Origin: Paenisporosarcina sp. FSL H8-0542
Lineage (GTDB): Bacteria; Bacillota; Bacilli; Bacillales_A; Planococcaceae
Direction of reading: 5' to 3'
DNA length: 64,000 bases
Assembly (NCBI RefSeq): GCF_038632915.1
Contig: NZ_CP152050.1
Coordinates: forward strand, 2,759,001-2,823,000
The notes beneath the pieces were generated by a model, which saw only the letters and a program-made list of their open reading frames with translations, did no database searches and was not told the origin of the DNA. The position numbers and the translations under genes are program-made. Below, piece by piece: positions 1 to 8,000 of the stretch. Positions within the stretch are counted from its first letter, which is position 1; every line of letters starts with the position of its first letter.

Positions 1-2
1 CG

Positions 3-707
3 ACTTGGGAGCCTTATGAAGAAAAGTATGGTGCTGCCGTCTTTATCATAGGTACACTTTCTTTGACCGCATTAACCCTGTTGTTTGCTGCACCGATTTC
101 CATAGGACTAGCAATATTCACGGTTGAAATCGCACCAGAATCACTAAAACGTATAATTCGGCCTGTTTTGGATTTACTCGTGGGGATTCCGTCTATTGTC
201 TATGGCTACTTAGGTTTGACCATTCTTTTGCCGTTTTTAAGACAAGTGACTGGAAGTCTGTTAGGAGATGGTTTGTTAGCTGCAGCGATTGTTTTGACGA
301 TTATGGTATTACCTACGATTTCAAGAATTAGTGATGATGCGATCACTGCTGTTCCTCGGGAGCTAAGAGAAGCGAGTTATGCTATGGGGAGCACAAGATT
401 TCAAACAGTGTTTGGGATTGTTTTGCCAGCAGCAAAATCGGGGATATTTACTGCAATCATTTTAGGGATGGCTCGGGCCATTGGTGAAACGATGGCTGTT
501 GTTATGGTGATAGGGAATACAGCACAACTACCAACTGATTTGGTCACACCAACCGCTGTACTTACCAGTAATATCGTTAACCAAATCATTGATGTTGAAT
601 TTGAATCAACATGGAGTAATGCCTTGTACATGATGGCTTTCATTTTATTAATTATCTCGTCACTTATGATTGTCCTAATCCGCAAACTTCGTCCAAAAGG
701 GGTATAA
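3..707 (+). CDS. pstC: Phosphate ABC transporter permease PstC (5' end outside window)
   Basis: Integral membrane subunit of the high-affinity phosphate importer PstSCAB. The reading frame is open from base 3, so the gene begins upstream of the window; the TTG at 63 is internal. Several hydrophobic segments are visible. The cytoplasmic EAA loop, which docks the PstB ATPase, is clear (ELREASYAMGSTRF, followed by G and LP), then the IGETMAVV segment typical of PstC. The stop at 705-707 lies 2 bp before pstA, so the two are co-transcribed and probably translationally coupled. Family assignment is very secure; only the N-terminal part (TM1 and the periplasm-side region) is missing. Confidence 0.95.
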   Translation, partial: TWEPYEEKYGAAVFIIGTLSLTALTLLFAAPISIGLAIFTVEIAPESLKRIIRPVLDLLVGIPSIVYGYLGLTILLPFLRQVTGSLLGDGLLAAAIVLTIMVLPTISRISDDAITAVPRELREASYAMGSTRFQTVFGIVLPAAKSGIFTAIILGMARAIGETMAVVMVIGNTAQLPTDLVTPTAVLTSNIVNQIIDVEFESTWSNALYMMAFILLIISSLMIVLIRKLRPKGV

Positions 708-709
708 GT

Positions 710-1609
710 ATGAGAAGTGGTATTTCAAACGAACTGATAAAAAATAAAAAATCAAGATACCTTGTTGATCGTATACTGACAATTAGCTTATGGATATTAA
801 CAGTGATCGTTCTTTTTCTCATCGCTGCGTTACTTCTATTTATTCTTTCAAAGGGTTTACCAAAATTGACTCCTCACTTTTTCTTTGGATTACCAGATGA
901 AATTTTAGCTGGAGGAGGTGTTGGGCCGTTTCTGATTAACTCCTTTTACGTCTTATTTATTTCATTGGTCATTTCGATTCCAATTGGTGTTGGTTCAGGG
1001 ATTTATCTATCAGAGTACGCGCCAAATAATCGATTAACTGAATTTATACGAACATGTGTTGAGAGTTTAGCAACCGTACCTTCGATTGTATTTGGATTAT
1101 TTGGCTATGTTGTATTTGTAGATATCTTTAATATAGGTTTAACCATTTTAGGAGCTGGTGTTGCCTTATCGTTGCTTAATTTACCTGTTATTACACGAGT
1201 AACAGAGGTGTCGCTTCAAGCTGTTCCAGCCGAGTTAAGAGAAGCATCCTATGCGTTAGGATCAACCAAATCAAAGTCGATTGTCAATGTAGTCGTTCCT
1301 GTGGCCATGGGTGGGATATTAACTGGATTAAGCTTGGCCACCTGCCGTGCTTTCGGTGAATCTGCTGTTATTTTACTTGTTGGTGGAACGGGGACATCGG
1401 GGAATATGTGGGACTTTAACTTGCTTTCGCAAGGTGGGACCTTACCTGTCCATCTTTGGTATCTTCAATCAAGCGCGATTGTAGAAGATGCTGCAGATAT
1501 TGCAGACATGTCTGCAGCGGTTCTAGTGTTAATCGTCTTAATAATTAGTTTAACGATGAGATTTCCACTCTGGTTGAGAGATTACAAAATGAGAAGTCGT
1601 ATGAAATAG
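710..1609 (+). CDS. pstA: Phosphate ABC transporter permease PstA
   Basis: Second membrane subunit of the Pst phosphate importer, paired with PstC. The 299-residue length is normal for PstA. About six hydrophobic helices are visible, with the EAA loop at ELREASYALGSTKSKS and the RAFGESAVILL motif that follows it in PstA. The ATG at 710 directly follows the pstC stop. The operon normally continues with pstB (one or two copies) and often phoU, but here the gene is followed by more than 300 bp of repeat-bearing non-coding DNA and then by an unrelated minus-strand gene. The ATPase must therefore be encoded elsewhere or has been lost. Confidence 0.95.
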   Translation: MRSGISNELIKNKKSRYLVDRILTISLWILTVIVLFLIAALLLFILSKGLPKLTPHFFFGLPDEILAGGGVGPFLINSFYVLFISLVISIPIGVGSGIYLSEYAPNNRLTEFIRTCVESLATVPSIVFGLFGYVVFVDIFNIGLTILGAGVALSLLNLPVITRVTEVSLQAVPAELREASYALGSTKSKSIVNVVVPVAMGGILTGLSLATCRAFGESAVILLVGGTGTSGNMWDFNLLSQGGTLPVHLWYLQSSAIVEDAADIADMSAAVLVLIVLIISLTMRFPLWLRDYKMRSRMK

Positions 1610-1619
1610 GCAGTAACAC

Positions 1620-1664
1620 CTCATTACTCCATAAAAAAAGCTCCCTCTTAAGGCAGCTGGTTCT
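1620..1664. repeat. Partial copy of palindromic intergenic element (central hairpin)
   Basis: The block beginning TCATTACTCCATAA and containing an AGCTSCC...GGCAGCT hairpin recurs at 3301-3346 with a few changes. The hairpin resembles the central stem of the three-hairpin element found further right. It lies 10 bp after the pstA stop and may serve as part of its 3' end. Confidence 0.6.
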
Positions 1665-1700
1665 TCTTACTATGGATGACAACTTCACTTATGAAGAAGT

Positions 1701-1734
1701 AACCCATCTTTTGCGTCTAACTAAAGGATGGGTT
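1701..1734. terminator. Possible weak terminator hairpin after pstA
   Basis: AACCCATC (1701-1708) pairs with GATGGGTT (1727-1734) across an 18-base loop. There is no clean T-run after it. The rest of 1610-1940 holds only the repeat fragments listed separately; I see no convincing gene there. Confidence 0.3.
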
Positions 1735-1849
1735 ATTTGTTTCGGGGTAAATGACAGAAATGACACGATTAATGCTGCAAATGTTACCGCAAACATCTTA
1801 TCAAGACTAATCTTAAAAATTTAAGTTTCTCTAATTCTTCCTAACATCC

Positions 1850-1885
1850 TTCTTACGCTAACCTGCTGCGTTAGTTTAACAAGAG
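1850..1885. repeat. Left-end fragment of palindromic intergenic element
   Basis: CGCTAACCTGCTGCGTTAG followed by TTTAACAAGAG matches the left hairpin of the element (consensus TTGAACTAACCTGCCCCGTT then AGTTCAATAAGAAAAA). Only the left hairpin is present. Confidence 0.6.
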
Positions 1886-1940
1886 TTTATTAACAAATCT
1901 TGTGTAGCACTTTTTTTAAAAAAATAGTTCGGAAAATAAA

Positions 1941-2366
1941 CTACTTAATATTTTTATTACTTTCTAATTGTTTTTGAATACCTGACCTATCAATCTGAAT
2001 CCAATACTCTGCAATTTTTTCATTTTCTATTTTATATACAGCACTCGCAATTTCAATTACTGGCAGACCCGTTGGGGGAAAACCATCGATTTCTCCTACG
2101 TGTTTACCTACTTGTTTCCAACGTACATATACTTTATTTCCTTGTACTAAAAATTCTTGAATTTCTAAAGAAAAATTACCATATGCTTCAATCATTTCTC
2201 TTACGTGTTCAGCATAATCTTTAGGTGTCCTCAAAACTGTTTGTTCTACTTCAGATACAATTTGATGTGCCAATACTTGTTCTGCCATTAATTGATTTGA
2301 GTAATCAGGATTATTACCTGAACGTACTTCTTCAAAAAATTCTCTAACAATTTGTTCTGGTGTCAT
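1941..2366 (-). CDS. SnoaL-like/NTF2-fold protein (ester cyclase type)
   Basis: A 141-residue single-domain protein starting MTPEQIVREFFEEVRSG, the usual opening of SnoaL-like NTF2-fold proteins. Helical N-terminus, then alternating beta strands (VYVRWKQVGKH, YKIENEKIAEYWIQID). The GFPPTG segment and the terminal KIAEYW are typical of ester-cyclase/SnoaL-like relatives, which bind small hydrophobic ligands in a cone-shaped cavity; the true substrate is unknown. A polypurine ribosome binding site (AAGGGGG) precedes the ATG. The gene stands alone between repeat copies. Family fold is secure, function is not. Confidence 0.75.
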   Translation of the reverse strand: MTPEQIVREFFEEVRSGNNPDYSNQLMAEQVLAHQIVSEVEQTVLRTPKDYAEHVREMIEAYGNFSLEIQEFLVQGNKVYVRWKQVGKHVGEIDGFPPTGLPVIEIASAVYKIENEKIAEYWIQIDRSGIQKQLESNKNIK

Positions 2367-2429
2367 TTAAAAACCCCCTTGTTAATAAATTCAAAACTAA
2401 TAATATCATAGGTGATTTTATTCTAACTA

Positions 2430-2516
2430 TTAAACTAGCGAGTGCGTTAGTTTAACAAGAAAAAAGAGCCGTCTATGCAGCTCATTGATCTTCTACTAAC
2501 GCACCCGATAGTTTAA
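2430..2516. repeat. Palindromic three-hairpin intergenic element, full diverged copy
   Basis: Left hairpin AAACTAGCG...CGTTAGTTT, tail AACAAGAAAAAAGAGC, central GAGC...GCTC hairpin, then right hairpin ACTAACGCACCCGATAGTTT. It shows the same order of parts as the copies at 13330, 14420, 14782 and 16708. Confidence 0.7.
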
Positions 2517-2647
2517 GTGTAATACTTCACAATTCCCTCCAGAATAAATAAAAATGGCGAGAAAAATGTCACAGGAAGGTGTATTACTCCTTAACTTCAC
2601 CATTAATTTAAATGGATAATTTCCCAATTAATAAAGGGTCCCCCCTG

Positions 2648-3112
2648 CTACTTAATCAAGAACATCTCCCCTTTTTCATCAAATGCATGCTTAAAATCAA
2701 ATGCAAAAGGAGTGGGACCATGCTGAATATAATAGTTGTATCTCTTGAATGCCTCCTCCCATGAGACATCATTAACCTTTTCTGTCCACCAAACTACATA
2801 AGAAAGGTGTTTCTTTGGATACGGCTCGATCCATCTGCTTCTATCTCGTAATGCTTGCATATGCTGTCCTGAATAGGTAAAGCGATATAAGGATTGAAGG
2901 CTTCTCCATACTGTTAGTGTAAGAATAGGAGAACCAATTCCCTTTACGGTTTCTTCAGGGAAAGGGACTCCTTCAGGTGAAAACGCCTCAATAAGTCCTG
3001 ACTTAGTTGCCTGACGATATACTTCATTTCCCACTTGAAAAAATTCACGAGAGGCAGGGTGGTCATTGTGGTGGTTTAGCCTACCAACAGTATAGATTGA
3101 AACTAATGCCAT
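2648..3112 (-). CDS. DUF3291 family protein
   Basis: A 154-residue soluble protein that I recognise as DUF3291 (start MALVSIYTVGRLNHHNDHP, then EFFQVGNEVYRQA and SLQSLYRFTYSGQHMQALRDR). Members have a ferredoxin-like (dimeric alpha/beta barrel) fold related to antibiotic-biosynthesis monooxygenase-type domains; no reaction is established for them. The WIEPYPKKHLSYVVWW segment is typical of the second repeat of the barrel. It is monocistronic between repeat copies on the minus strand. Function unknown; a stress or detoxification role would be a guess. Confidence 0.75.
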   Translation of the reverse strand: MALVSIYTVGRLNHHNDHPASREFFQVGNEVYRQATKSGLIEAFSPEGVPFPEETVKGIGSPILTLTVWRSLQSLYRFTYSGQHMQALRDRSRWIEPYPKKHLSYVVWWTEKVNDVSWEEAFKRYNYYIQHGPTPFAFDFKHAFDEKGEMFLIK

Positions 3113-3174
3113 AAACAGCCCTCCATCTATAGTCTTTTCCTAGATATATTCAAGTAAAAATGTGAAAATTCCTT

Positions 3175-3210
3175 CTTCAGCTAACCTGCCTCGTTAGTTG
3201 AAGAAGAAAT
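3175..3210. repeat. Left-end fragment of palindromic intergenic element
   Basis: CTTCAGCTAACCTGCCTCGT followed by TAGTTGAAGAAG matches the left hairpin of the element. The arms have changed to CTTCA/TGAAG together, a compensatory difference from the TTGAA/TTCAA copies. Confidence 0.6.
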
Positions 3211-3300
3211 ACGATCTGTAACATATCTATTCTATCGCTGAACGAGTGTGCTGCATGCACTCCTAGTAGACATAACACCCGGATTGGGAAGTATTCGATT

Positions 3301-3346
3301 TCATTACTCCATAAGAAAAGCTGCCCTTTAAAGGCAGCTGGCTTCA
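3301..3346. repeat. Partial copy of intergenic element (central hairpin), second copy of 1620-1664
   Basis: TTCATTACTCCATAAGAAAA then AGCTGCC...GGCAGCT. It is nearly identical to 1620-1664, but here the hairpin is perfect (AGCTGCCTTT/AAAGGCAGCT). Confidence 0.6.
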
Positions 3347-3385
3347 CATTTGTATATATACCAACTGACATAATGTTAAATAAAA

Positions 3386-3411
3386 AAATCGTCCGTTCTA
3401 TCGGACGATTT
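3386..3411 (-). terminator. Rho-independent terminator of the lipoprotein gene
   Basis: Perfect 10-bp stem AAATCGTCCG/CGGACGATTT with a 6-base loop and a T-run on the minus strand, immediately after the stop at 3416. Confidence 0.85.
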
Positions 3412-3415
3412 TTTC

Positions 3416-3967
3416 TTATTGTGCTACTTCGCTGGCAATGCTTGATTCTGCTAAGCCAACTTCTTTAAGTACCTCATTTAATTCAGCTTCAGCCTCTTCA
3501 AATTTAGCATTTGCCTCATCTAATACAACGTCACCTTCTGCAGCTAATGCGTCTGCTTTCATTGTATAAGCTTCTTGCATTTTGTTTAATGCTGAGTCAA
3601 TTGTTTCTTGGTGATCTTTTAATTCAGCAGGAACTTCTAATTCTTCTACTTTAACCGCAGTATTTGCAGCAGCTGTTTTTGCAGCATCCCGCATTTTTTT
3701 TAGCTCAGCAGCTTCTGGAGGTGCTTCTACATCTACATTTTCAAAAGCATTTAGATCTGCATCTACAGCATTAATAGATTGAGAGATTGATAAGTAAAAC
3801 TTCATCATATCTCCAGCAGGGTTCGCTTTTTCTTCAGATGCAGTTTCTTCAGATTTAGTTCCTACAGTCGTTGTAACTTTTTTCTCTTCTTTGTCTTCTT
3901 TGTCTTCAGTACAAGCTGCAAGCACTAAAGAAAGTGAAGCAATAAGCAATAATAGTTTTTTCATCAT
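3416..3967 (-). CDS. Putative lipoprotein, coiled-coil, unknown function
   Basis: A 183-residue protein with a lipoprotein signal: KKLLL n-region, hydrophobic core and lipobox LVLAAC, with Cys about residue 19. A charged, low-complexity linker follows (EDKEDKEEKK), then a long Ala/Glu-rich helical region such as EAAELKKMRDAAKTAA and EANAKFEEAEAELNEVL. The length and the helical Ala/Glu-rich body recall YkyA-type Gram-positive lipoproteins, but I cannot assign it. Expected to be membrane-anchored on the outside. Monocistronic, with a strong terminator 5 bp after the stop; AGGAGA ribosome binding site upstream of the double ATG. Confidence 0.7.
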   Translation of the reverse strand: MMKKLLLLIASLSLVLAACTEDKEDKEEKKVTTTVGTKSEETASEEKANPAGDMMKFYLSISQSINAVDADLNAFENVDVEAPPEAAELKKMRDAAKTAAANTAVKVEELEVPAELKDHQETIDSALNKMQEAYTMKADALAAEGDVVLDEANAKFEEAEAELNEVLKEVGLAESSIASEVAQ

Positions 3968-4356
3968 TCAATCTCCTTTAATCTTGGGAATATTTAGTTA
4001 TATTACCACAGATAAACTCCCTTGTAAATGAATTACCAAATAATTCGCCATTTAGTAACGTTTTCAAAGATCTTATAAAGACCGATTCAATCACTGAACC
4101 GAAGGGTTTTGTTCAGTAAATCAGGAGTTAATGAACACCCTATATTTACAGTGTTTTGTGAGGTTAATTCTTTTATTAATGTTCAAGAACTCGTTCAATA
4201 ATCTAAGTTCAGTAACCTATACGACACCTAAGTATAGTTACACGATTAAATCTAGGCCATAAGAAAAAACCGCCTTGTAAGGCTGTCGGTTATTCAACTA
4301 AAGCGCCCGTTAGTTGAATATGAAAAAAGCAATTTATCACATATTAAATTTAGGAG
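3968..4356. other. Non-coding stretch with a repeat copy
   Basis: AT-rich sequence holding one diverged copy of the palindromic element (4258-4330) and scattered GTTCA/TGAAC words (about 4105-4205) that form weak inverted pairs. I see no gene, RNA or clear promoter. Confidence 0.5.
4258..4330. repeat. Palindromic intergenic element lacking its left hairpin
   Basis: CATAAGAAAAAA, then a CCGCCTTGTAAGGCTGTCGG hairpin, then the right hairpin TTCAACTAAAGCGCCCGTTA with GTTGAATATGAAAAA. The central stem sequence differs from other copies but still pairs. Confidence 0.65.
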
Positions 4357-4669
4357 TCTTCATTAATCTTTGGAAAAAGTAGTCCCGTCCAGTCGGAATT
4401 GGCTGATGGCTGCTTTATAGCAAGCTGCATCACCAGTGAAGCATCGATTCCAGGAGTCGTTGCAGTAGGCGATTTATTGAAACATGACTGCATTTAATTT
4501 GATTGCAGGTACATTTCAAGACGCAGCCAACACCATTAACAAAGTTAAGCAATACATCCAACCGGATGCTGCTAGTCTGGGGATGATTTCATCTCACAAT
4601 GAGGTCTTTAAAACTCGTAATAAAGAATTAATAAAAGATTTGATTAAAGAAAAATACAAGTTTGAATGA
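4357..4669 (+). pseudogene. Decayed gene, two frames joined near 4485
   Basis: Frame A is open from 4357 and reads protein-like (QSELADGCFIASCITSEAS, then IPGVVAVGDLLKH) until TAA at about 4499. The next frame opens at 4484 (MTAFNLIAGTFQDAANTINK) and runs to 4669 with a plausible helical end, EVFKTRNKELIKDLIKEKY. The two pieces overlap by only about 15 bases, which suggests one ancestral gene with a frameshift. TAGGAG at 4351 resembles a ribosome binding site, but no start codon follows at proper distance. I do not recognise the family. Confidence is low because both pieces are short. Confidence 0.3.
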
Positions 4670-4703
4670 ACCACGAAAATGCATCAAAGAAGAATGTATT
4701 CAC

Positions 4704-5405
4704 TTACACATAGCCTTTCACACTTAGCAGACTGTATTTTCTCTTGAAGCGTTCCAAGATTTTCGTCCAGCTTGCCCCGAAAACTAAAATGAAAAATACA
4801 TTCGATAATCCATGCGCCAAATCGAAATAGATGCTGGAGACATAGACACCGACAAAAAATTCCCTTGTCAAAATCTCCATGTTGCTTACAATGATCCACA
4901 TGTTCATGAACCAACCGAATAAATATCCCCAAAGGAACCCGAAGATGCACTTACCCCACATTTTCTTCATCCACCAAACGTTACGCAACAGACCGGCACT
5001 CATCCCAAGCATTCCCCACGCATACATTTGCCATGGAGTCCAAGGTCCTTGTCCCAAGAAGATGTTGGAAACGACCGCTGCGACAGCCCCTACGATGAAG
5101 CCCGATTCCGCCCCGAAAACAAGACCGGCCATCATGATGACGAATGAGGTGGGCTGGACACTGGGCAGGCCCGCAAAAGGAACGCGGCTAACCGCCGCAA
5201 TGGCCGCGAGCATCGCCAAAATGACGATTTCCCGCCCTGCCAATTCCCTGAATTCAAAACGGGAAAAGAAGGGGAGCATGGTACACGCGATAATCGCAAG
5301 GCTCAGCAGCAGATAGGCATTGTAATCGAAATAAACGATGGAAACAATGAGCATGGTGAGCACAATAAAAGAAGCGGCCATCAAGTAAATGTGGGAGCGG
5401 GCCAT
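4704..5405 (-). CDS. ECF transporter S component, probably cobalamin-specific (CbrT-like)
   Basis: Substrate-binding membrane subunit of an energy-coupling-factor vitamin importer. 233 residues with about six hydrophobic helices. The core SRVPFAGLPSVQPTSFVIMM and the loop FLGQGPWTPWQMYAWG are typical of S components of the CbrT type, with small residues (AAIAAV) on helices that contact EcfT. It is the last gene of the riboswitch-controlled operon, and its start overlaps the end of the ATPase gene by 25 bp. Cobalamin specificity is inferred from the B12 riboswitch and the DUF4430 partners; the fold call itself is strong. No clear terminator is visible after it. Confidence 0.85.
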   Translation of the reverse strand: MARSHIYLMAASFIVLTMLIVSIVYFDYNAYLLLSLAIIACTMLPFFSRFEFRELAGREIVILAMLAAIAAVSRVPFAGLPSVQPTSFVIMMAGLVFGAESGFIVGAVAAVVSNIFLGQGPWTPWQMYAWGMLGMSAGLLRNVWWMKKMWGKCIFGFLWGYLFGWFMNMWIIVSNMEILTREFFVGVYVSSIYFDLAHGLSNVFFILVFGASWTKILERFKRKYSLLSVKGYV

Positions 5406-7060
5406 GTTTCGATCGCCTCCTCTAACGTAAGTGCTTCATATACATTGCTTGACCTTGTCGCCCGGTTGATTGCCGTGGTGTAGAAGTAATTCCCTTTGAA
5501 TAATTGATCCGCCGTGCCGGCAACCGTTATTTCCCCATCAAACATGATAGCGCATCTTTGTGCATTCCGGGCAGCGAACTCGATGTCATGCGTCACCATC
5601 ATGATGGTCAATCCTTCACGATGGAGCCTATAGAGCACTTCGGAAAAGCGCTTTTTCGAGATGGGATCCAGCCCTTTTGTCGGTTCATCGATGAACAGGA
5701 TATCAGGAGAGCCAATCAGCATGCAGGCAAGTGCCGCCCTTTGTATTTCTCCGCCTGAGCAATCATACGGATGGCGATCCCGCAGATGTGTGATATTGAA
5801 TGCCTTCATCAATTCCTCCATTTTGGCAGTGCCGTTTTTCACATCGTGTCGCACGACCGCTTCTTCCAATTCCTTCACAATGGTATCATGGACGAAATAG
5901 GTCCGTGGATTTTGGGGAAGGTAGGCCATTCTTTCATACAGTTTCCTGCCCTTCAGCTTACTTACTTCCATTCCTTCATAGCATACTGTTCCCCGTTTCG
6001 GCTTGATGCTTCCAATGCACGCCTTCATAACAGTGGATTTTCCTGAACCGTTCCCTCCGACCAATGCAAAGAATTCCCCTTTGAAAATATCCAGCGAAAG
6101 ACTTTTCAAGATCATCGATCCTTTTTTCTCGTATTGGAAATATACATCCTTCATTTCCAGTACCCGCTGCCTCCCAGTTCCCTTAGTGGCATCGGCATCC
6201 GCAACTTCAAGTGCAGGATATACCGGCAGTGTTCGGATCCACTCTTTGCTTTCCTTCACGTTCAATGGTATGCCATCCAGTCTTGGCCAAACTTCTTTTT
6301 CCATATAAAGCCTAGATATTGAAGGTACGTAAGGGATGAATCGTTCGTCTCCCCGCGCATATAGTTCAGTGATGACCGCTTTGCTGTTTCCATCATAAAC
6401 GATTTTCCCGTCCTCCATCATAAGTACCCGATCCGCAACCCCGAACAGTTCTTCCAACCGATGTTCGACAAGAATGACCGTCATGCCCATTTCCTTGTTC
6501 AACCTTTCCAGAATGAGAATCAACTCTTTGGCCGCAATCGGATCAAGCTGGGAAGTCGGTTCATCCAGTAGCAGCACCTTGGGCTTCAATAACAGAACGG
6601 AAAGCAAATTCAGCATCTGCTTCTGGCCACCGGATAGTTCCGATGGCTTCAATCTCAGCAATCCTTCCACTCCAAAAAAATGGACCATCTCTGCAACCCT
6701 TTTGCGCATTTCGAAATTCGAGTAGCCCAGATTTTCCAAGCCGAACACAATTTCCTGCATCACTTCATCCATGACGATTTGATTGTCGGGATCTTGAAAA
6801 ACAAGGCCAATTTGTTCAATCAATAACCTTTCTTCCCAGTCCTCCAAACGCTTTCCTTCGTAATAGATTTCCCCTTTCCTCCTGCCTGCAGGGGCAAGCT
6901 CTTTTTTCAAAAGACGCAGCAATGTCGTCTTGCCGCAGCCGCTCGGGCCGCATAGCACTACAAATTCCCCTTCCCTCACACTTAAATGGATATCCTTCAG
7001 CGCTTTCCATTCCATGTCGGGAAAGCCGAATGTCATTTCTTCTATACGGAAAATTTCCAC
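5381..7060 (-). CDS. ECF transporter ATPase, fused A and A' domains
   Basis: A 559-residue protein with two complete ABC ATPase domains in one chain, equivalent to EcfA and EcfA'. Domain 1: Walker A GPSGCGKTT (about 38-46), signature LSGGQKQ, Walker B VLLLDEPTSQLD. Domain 2: Walker A GGNGSGKST (about 335), signature CSGGEIQR, Walker B ILFIDEPTKGLD, switch His in MMVTHD. All catalytic motifs are intact. It energises uptake through EcfT. The GTG start overlaps the end of ecfT by 19 bp, so translation is probably coupled. Fused A-A' proteins are less common than separate subunits but are well known. Confidence 0.93.
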   Translation of the reverse strand: MEIFRIEEMTFGFPDMEWKALKDIHLSVREGEFVVLCGPSGCGKTTLLRLLKKELAPAGRRKGEIYYEGKRLEDWEERLLIEQIGLVFQDPDNQIVMDEVMQEIVFGLENLGYSNFEMRKRVAEMVHFFGVEGLLRLKPSELSGGQKQMLNLLSVLLLKPKVLLLDEPTSQLDPIAAKELILILERLNKEMGMTVILVEHRLEELFGVADRVLMMEDGKIVYDGNSKAVITELYARGDERFIPYVPSISRLYMEKEVWPRLDGIPLNVKESKEWIRTLPVYPALEVADADATKGTGRQRVLEMKDVYFQYEKKGSMILKSLSLDIFKGEFFALVGGNGSGKSTVMKACIGSIKPKRGTVCYEGMEVSKLKGRKLYERMAYLPQNPRTYFVHDTIVKELEEAVVRHDVKNGTAKMEELMKAFNITHLRDRHPYDCSGGEIQRAALACMLIGSPDILFIDEPTKGLDPISKKRFSEVLYRLHREGLTIMMVTHDIEFAARNAQRCAIMFDGEITVAGTADQLFKGNYFYTTAINRATRSSNVYEALTLEEAIETWPAPTFT

Positions 7061-7920
7061 TTCAATTGTTCTCTCCCTTCAACGAGCAATGGAAATGATA
7101 CCAATAACATCATACAAATAAGCAGGACCCAATCCAGGAAATAAAGGTGCAATGTCCCCAGAGCTGGATAGATAATGATTTTGCCGTACCCAAGCATCCC
7201 GCCTGTTACACATAGCGCAAAAAGAGCAGTCATTGTCACGAGCCACCCCTTATCCCGTTTGTTCATTCTGTAGGGAATATAAGGATTCCGCTTGCCCGTC
7301 CCGTATCCCCTCGCCTTCATTGAATCCGCCGTGTCCAATGATTCTTGCAAGGACCATGTCAACAAAATCTGCAGCATGGTCATCCCATTTCCCACTCGCT
7401 CCCATACGGTTCCTGTCGAGGCTGTCGTCCCTTTGATGCGCTGCACGTCGCTTATTTCATCCAGCCTTCTTTTCAAAAGGGGGACGAAACGGATGGCCAG
7501 CATGGTCAAAAAGGCGGTTCTTGGCAAGAATGAAGAAAAAACGAACAGAAATTTATTGCCGTTCAAAATGATGTTGAATGAAATGAACATCAGCAGGATC
7601 ATGACAATCGACTGCGCCATTACGACACCGTACATCGTGGCTTCCAGGGTAACCTGCTTCCCTCGAAAGTAGAAGAAAATGTGCGTACCCCTCGAATTCA
7701 ACAATGGATTCAAGACAATAATGGCAACGCTCATCCAGACGAGTGATGGAATCCATTTCCTGAGCGCTTTGCCGCCGCCATGGGCAAGATTGGCCCCAAA
7801 CAGCAGCAAGCACGCCACAAGCAGAAATGCTGGATGATTGAAATACATGGCGAGAAAGCCGACACATAAATAATAGAAGAAAACCACGAATGGGTGGCAG
7901 CTGCGAAAGCCACTTTCCAT
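7042..7920 (-). CDS. ECF transporter transmembrane component EcfT/CbiQ family
   Basis: 292-residue integral membrane scaffold that links the ATPases to the S component. Hydrophobic N-terminal helices, a long cytoplasmic coupling segment (FVPLLKRRLDEISDVQRIKG) and the conserved signature SMKARGYG near residue 205, followed by basic residues, as in EcfT coupling helices that insert into the ATPase grooves. The ATG at 7920 has an AAGGTG ribosome binding site. It sits between the DUF4430 lipoprotein gene, from which it is separated by a hairpin, and the ATPase gene, which it overlaps. Family assignment is secure. Confidence 0.9.
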   Translation of the reverse strand: MESGFRSCHPFVVFFYYLCVGFLAMYFNHPAFLLVACLLLFGANLAHGGGKALRKWIPSLVWMSVAIIVLNPLLNSRGTHIFFYFRGKQVTLEATMYGVVMAQSIVMILLMFISFNIILNGNKFLFVFSSFLPRTAFLTMLAIRFVPLLKRRLDEISDVQRIKGTTASTGTVWERVGNGMTMLQILLTWSLQESLDTADSMKARGYGTGKRNPYIPYRMNKRDKGWLVTMTALFALCVTGGMLGYGKIIIYPALGTLHLYFLDWVLLICMMLLVSFPLLVEGREQLKWKFSV

Positions 7921-7958
7921 ATTTGTACACCTTCTTTCATTTAACGTTTCTCATGCAG

Positions 7959-7988
7959 AAAACCGGCCGCATTGCACTGGCCGGTTTT
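7959..7988 (-). terminator. Intra-operon hairpin (possible attenuator)
   Basis: Perfect 10-bp stem AAAACCGGCC/GGCCGGTTTT with a 10-base loop in the 80-bp gap between the lipoprotein gene and ecfT. The T-run on the minus strand is short (TTTTC), so it may only partly terminate, giving more surface protein than transporter, or protect the upstream mRNA. Confidence 0.6.
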
Positions 7989-8000
7989 CGCTTGGCTGAA

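Noticed and set aside
1701-1740. Possible c-di-GMP-I aptamer because of a GACGCAAAAG block on the minus strand
   Set aside because: The flanking landmarks (CACG, GGCAAAC, CTAA, GTAGCC) are absent; the block simply lies in the loop of an AACCCATC/GATGGGTT hairpin.
1689-1796. Minus-strand 35-codon ORF with a short hydrophobic N-terminus (MFAVTFAALIVSFLSF)
   Set aside because: No ribosome binding site; it overlaps the hairpin after pstA; a toxin-like peptide cannot be argued from composition alone.
3177-3371. Minus-strand 64-codon ORF
   Set aside because: Lies entirely across two repeat fragments and has no ribosome binding site.
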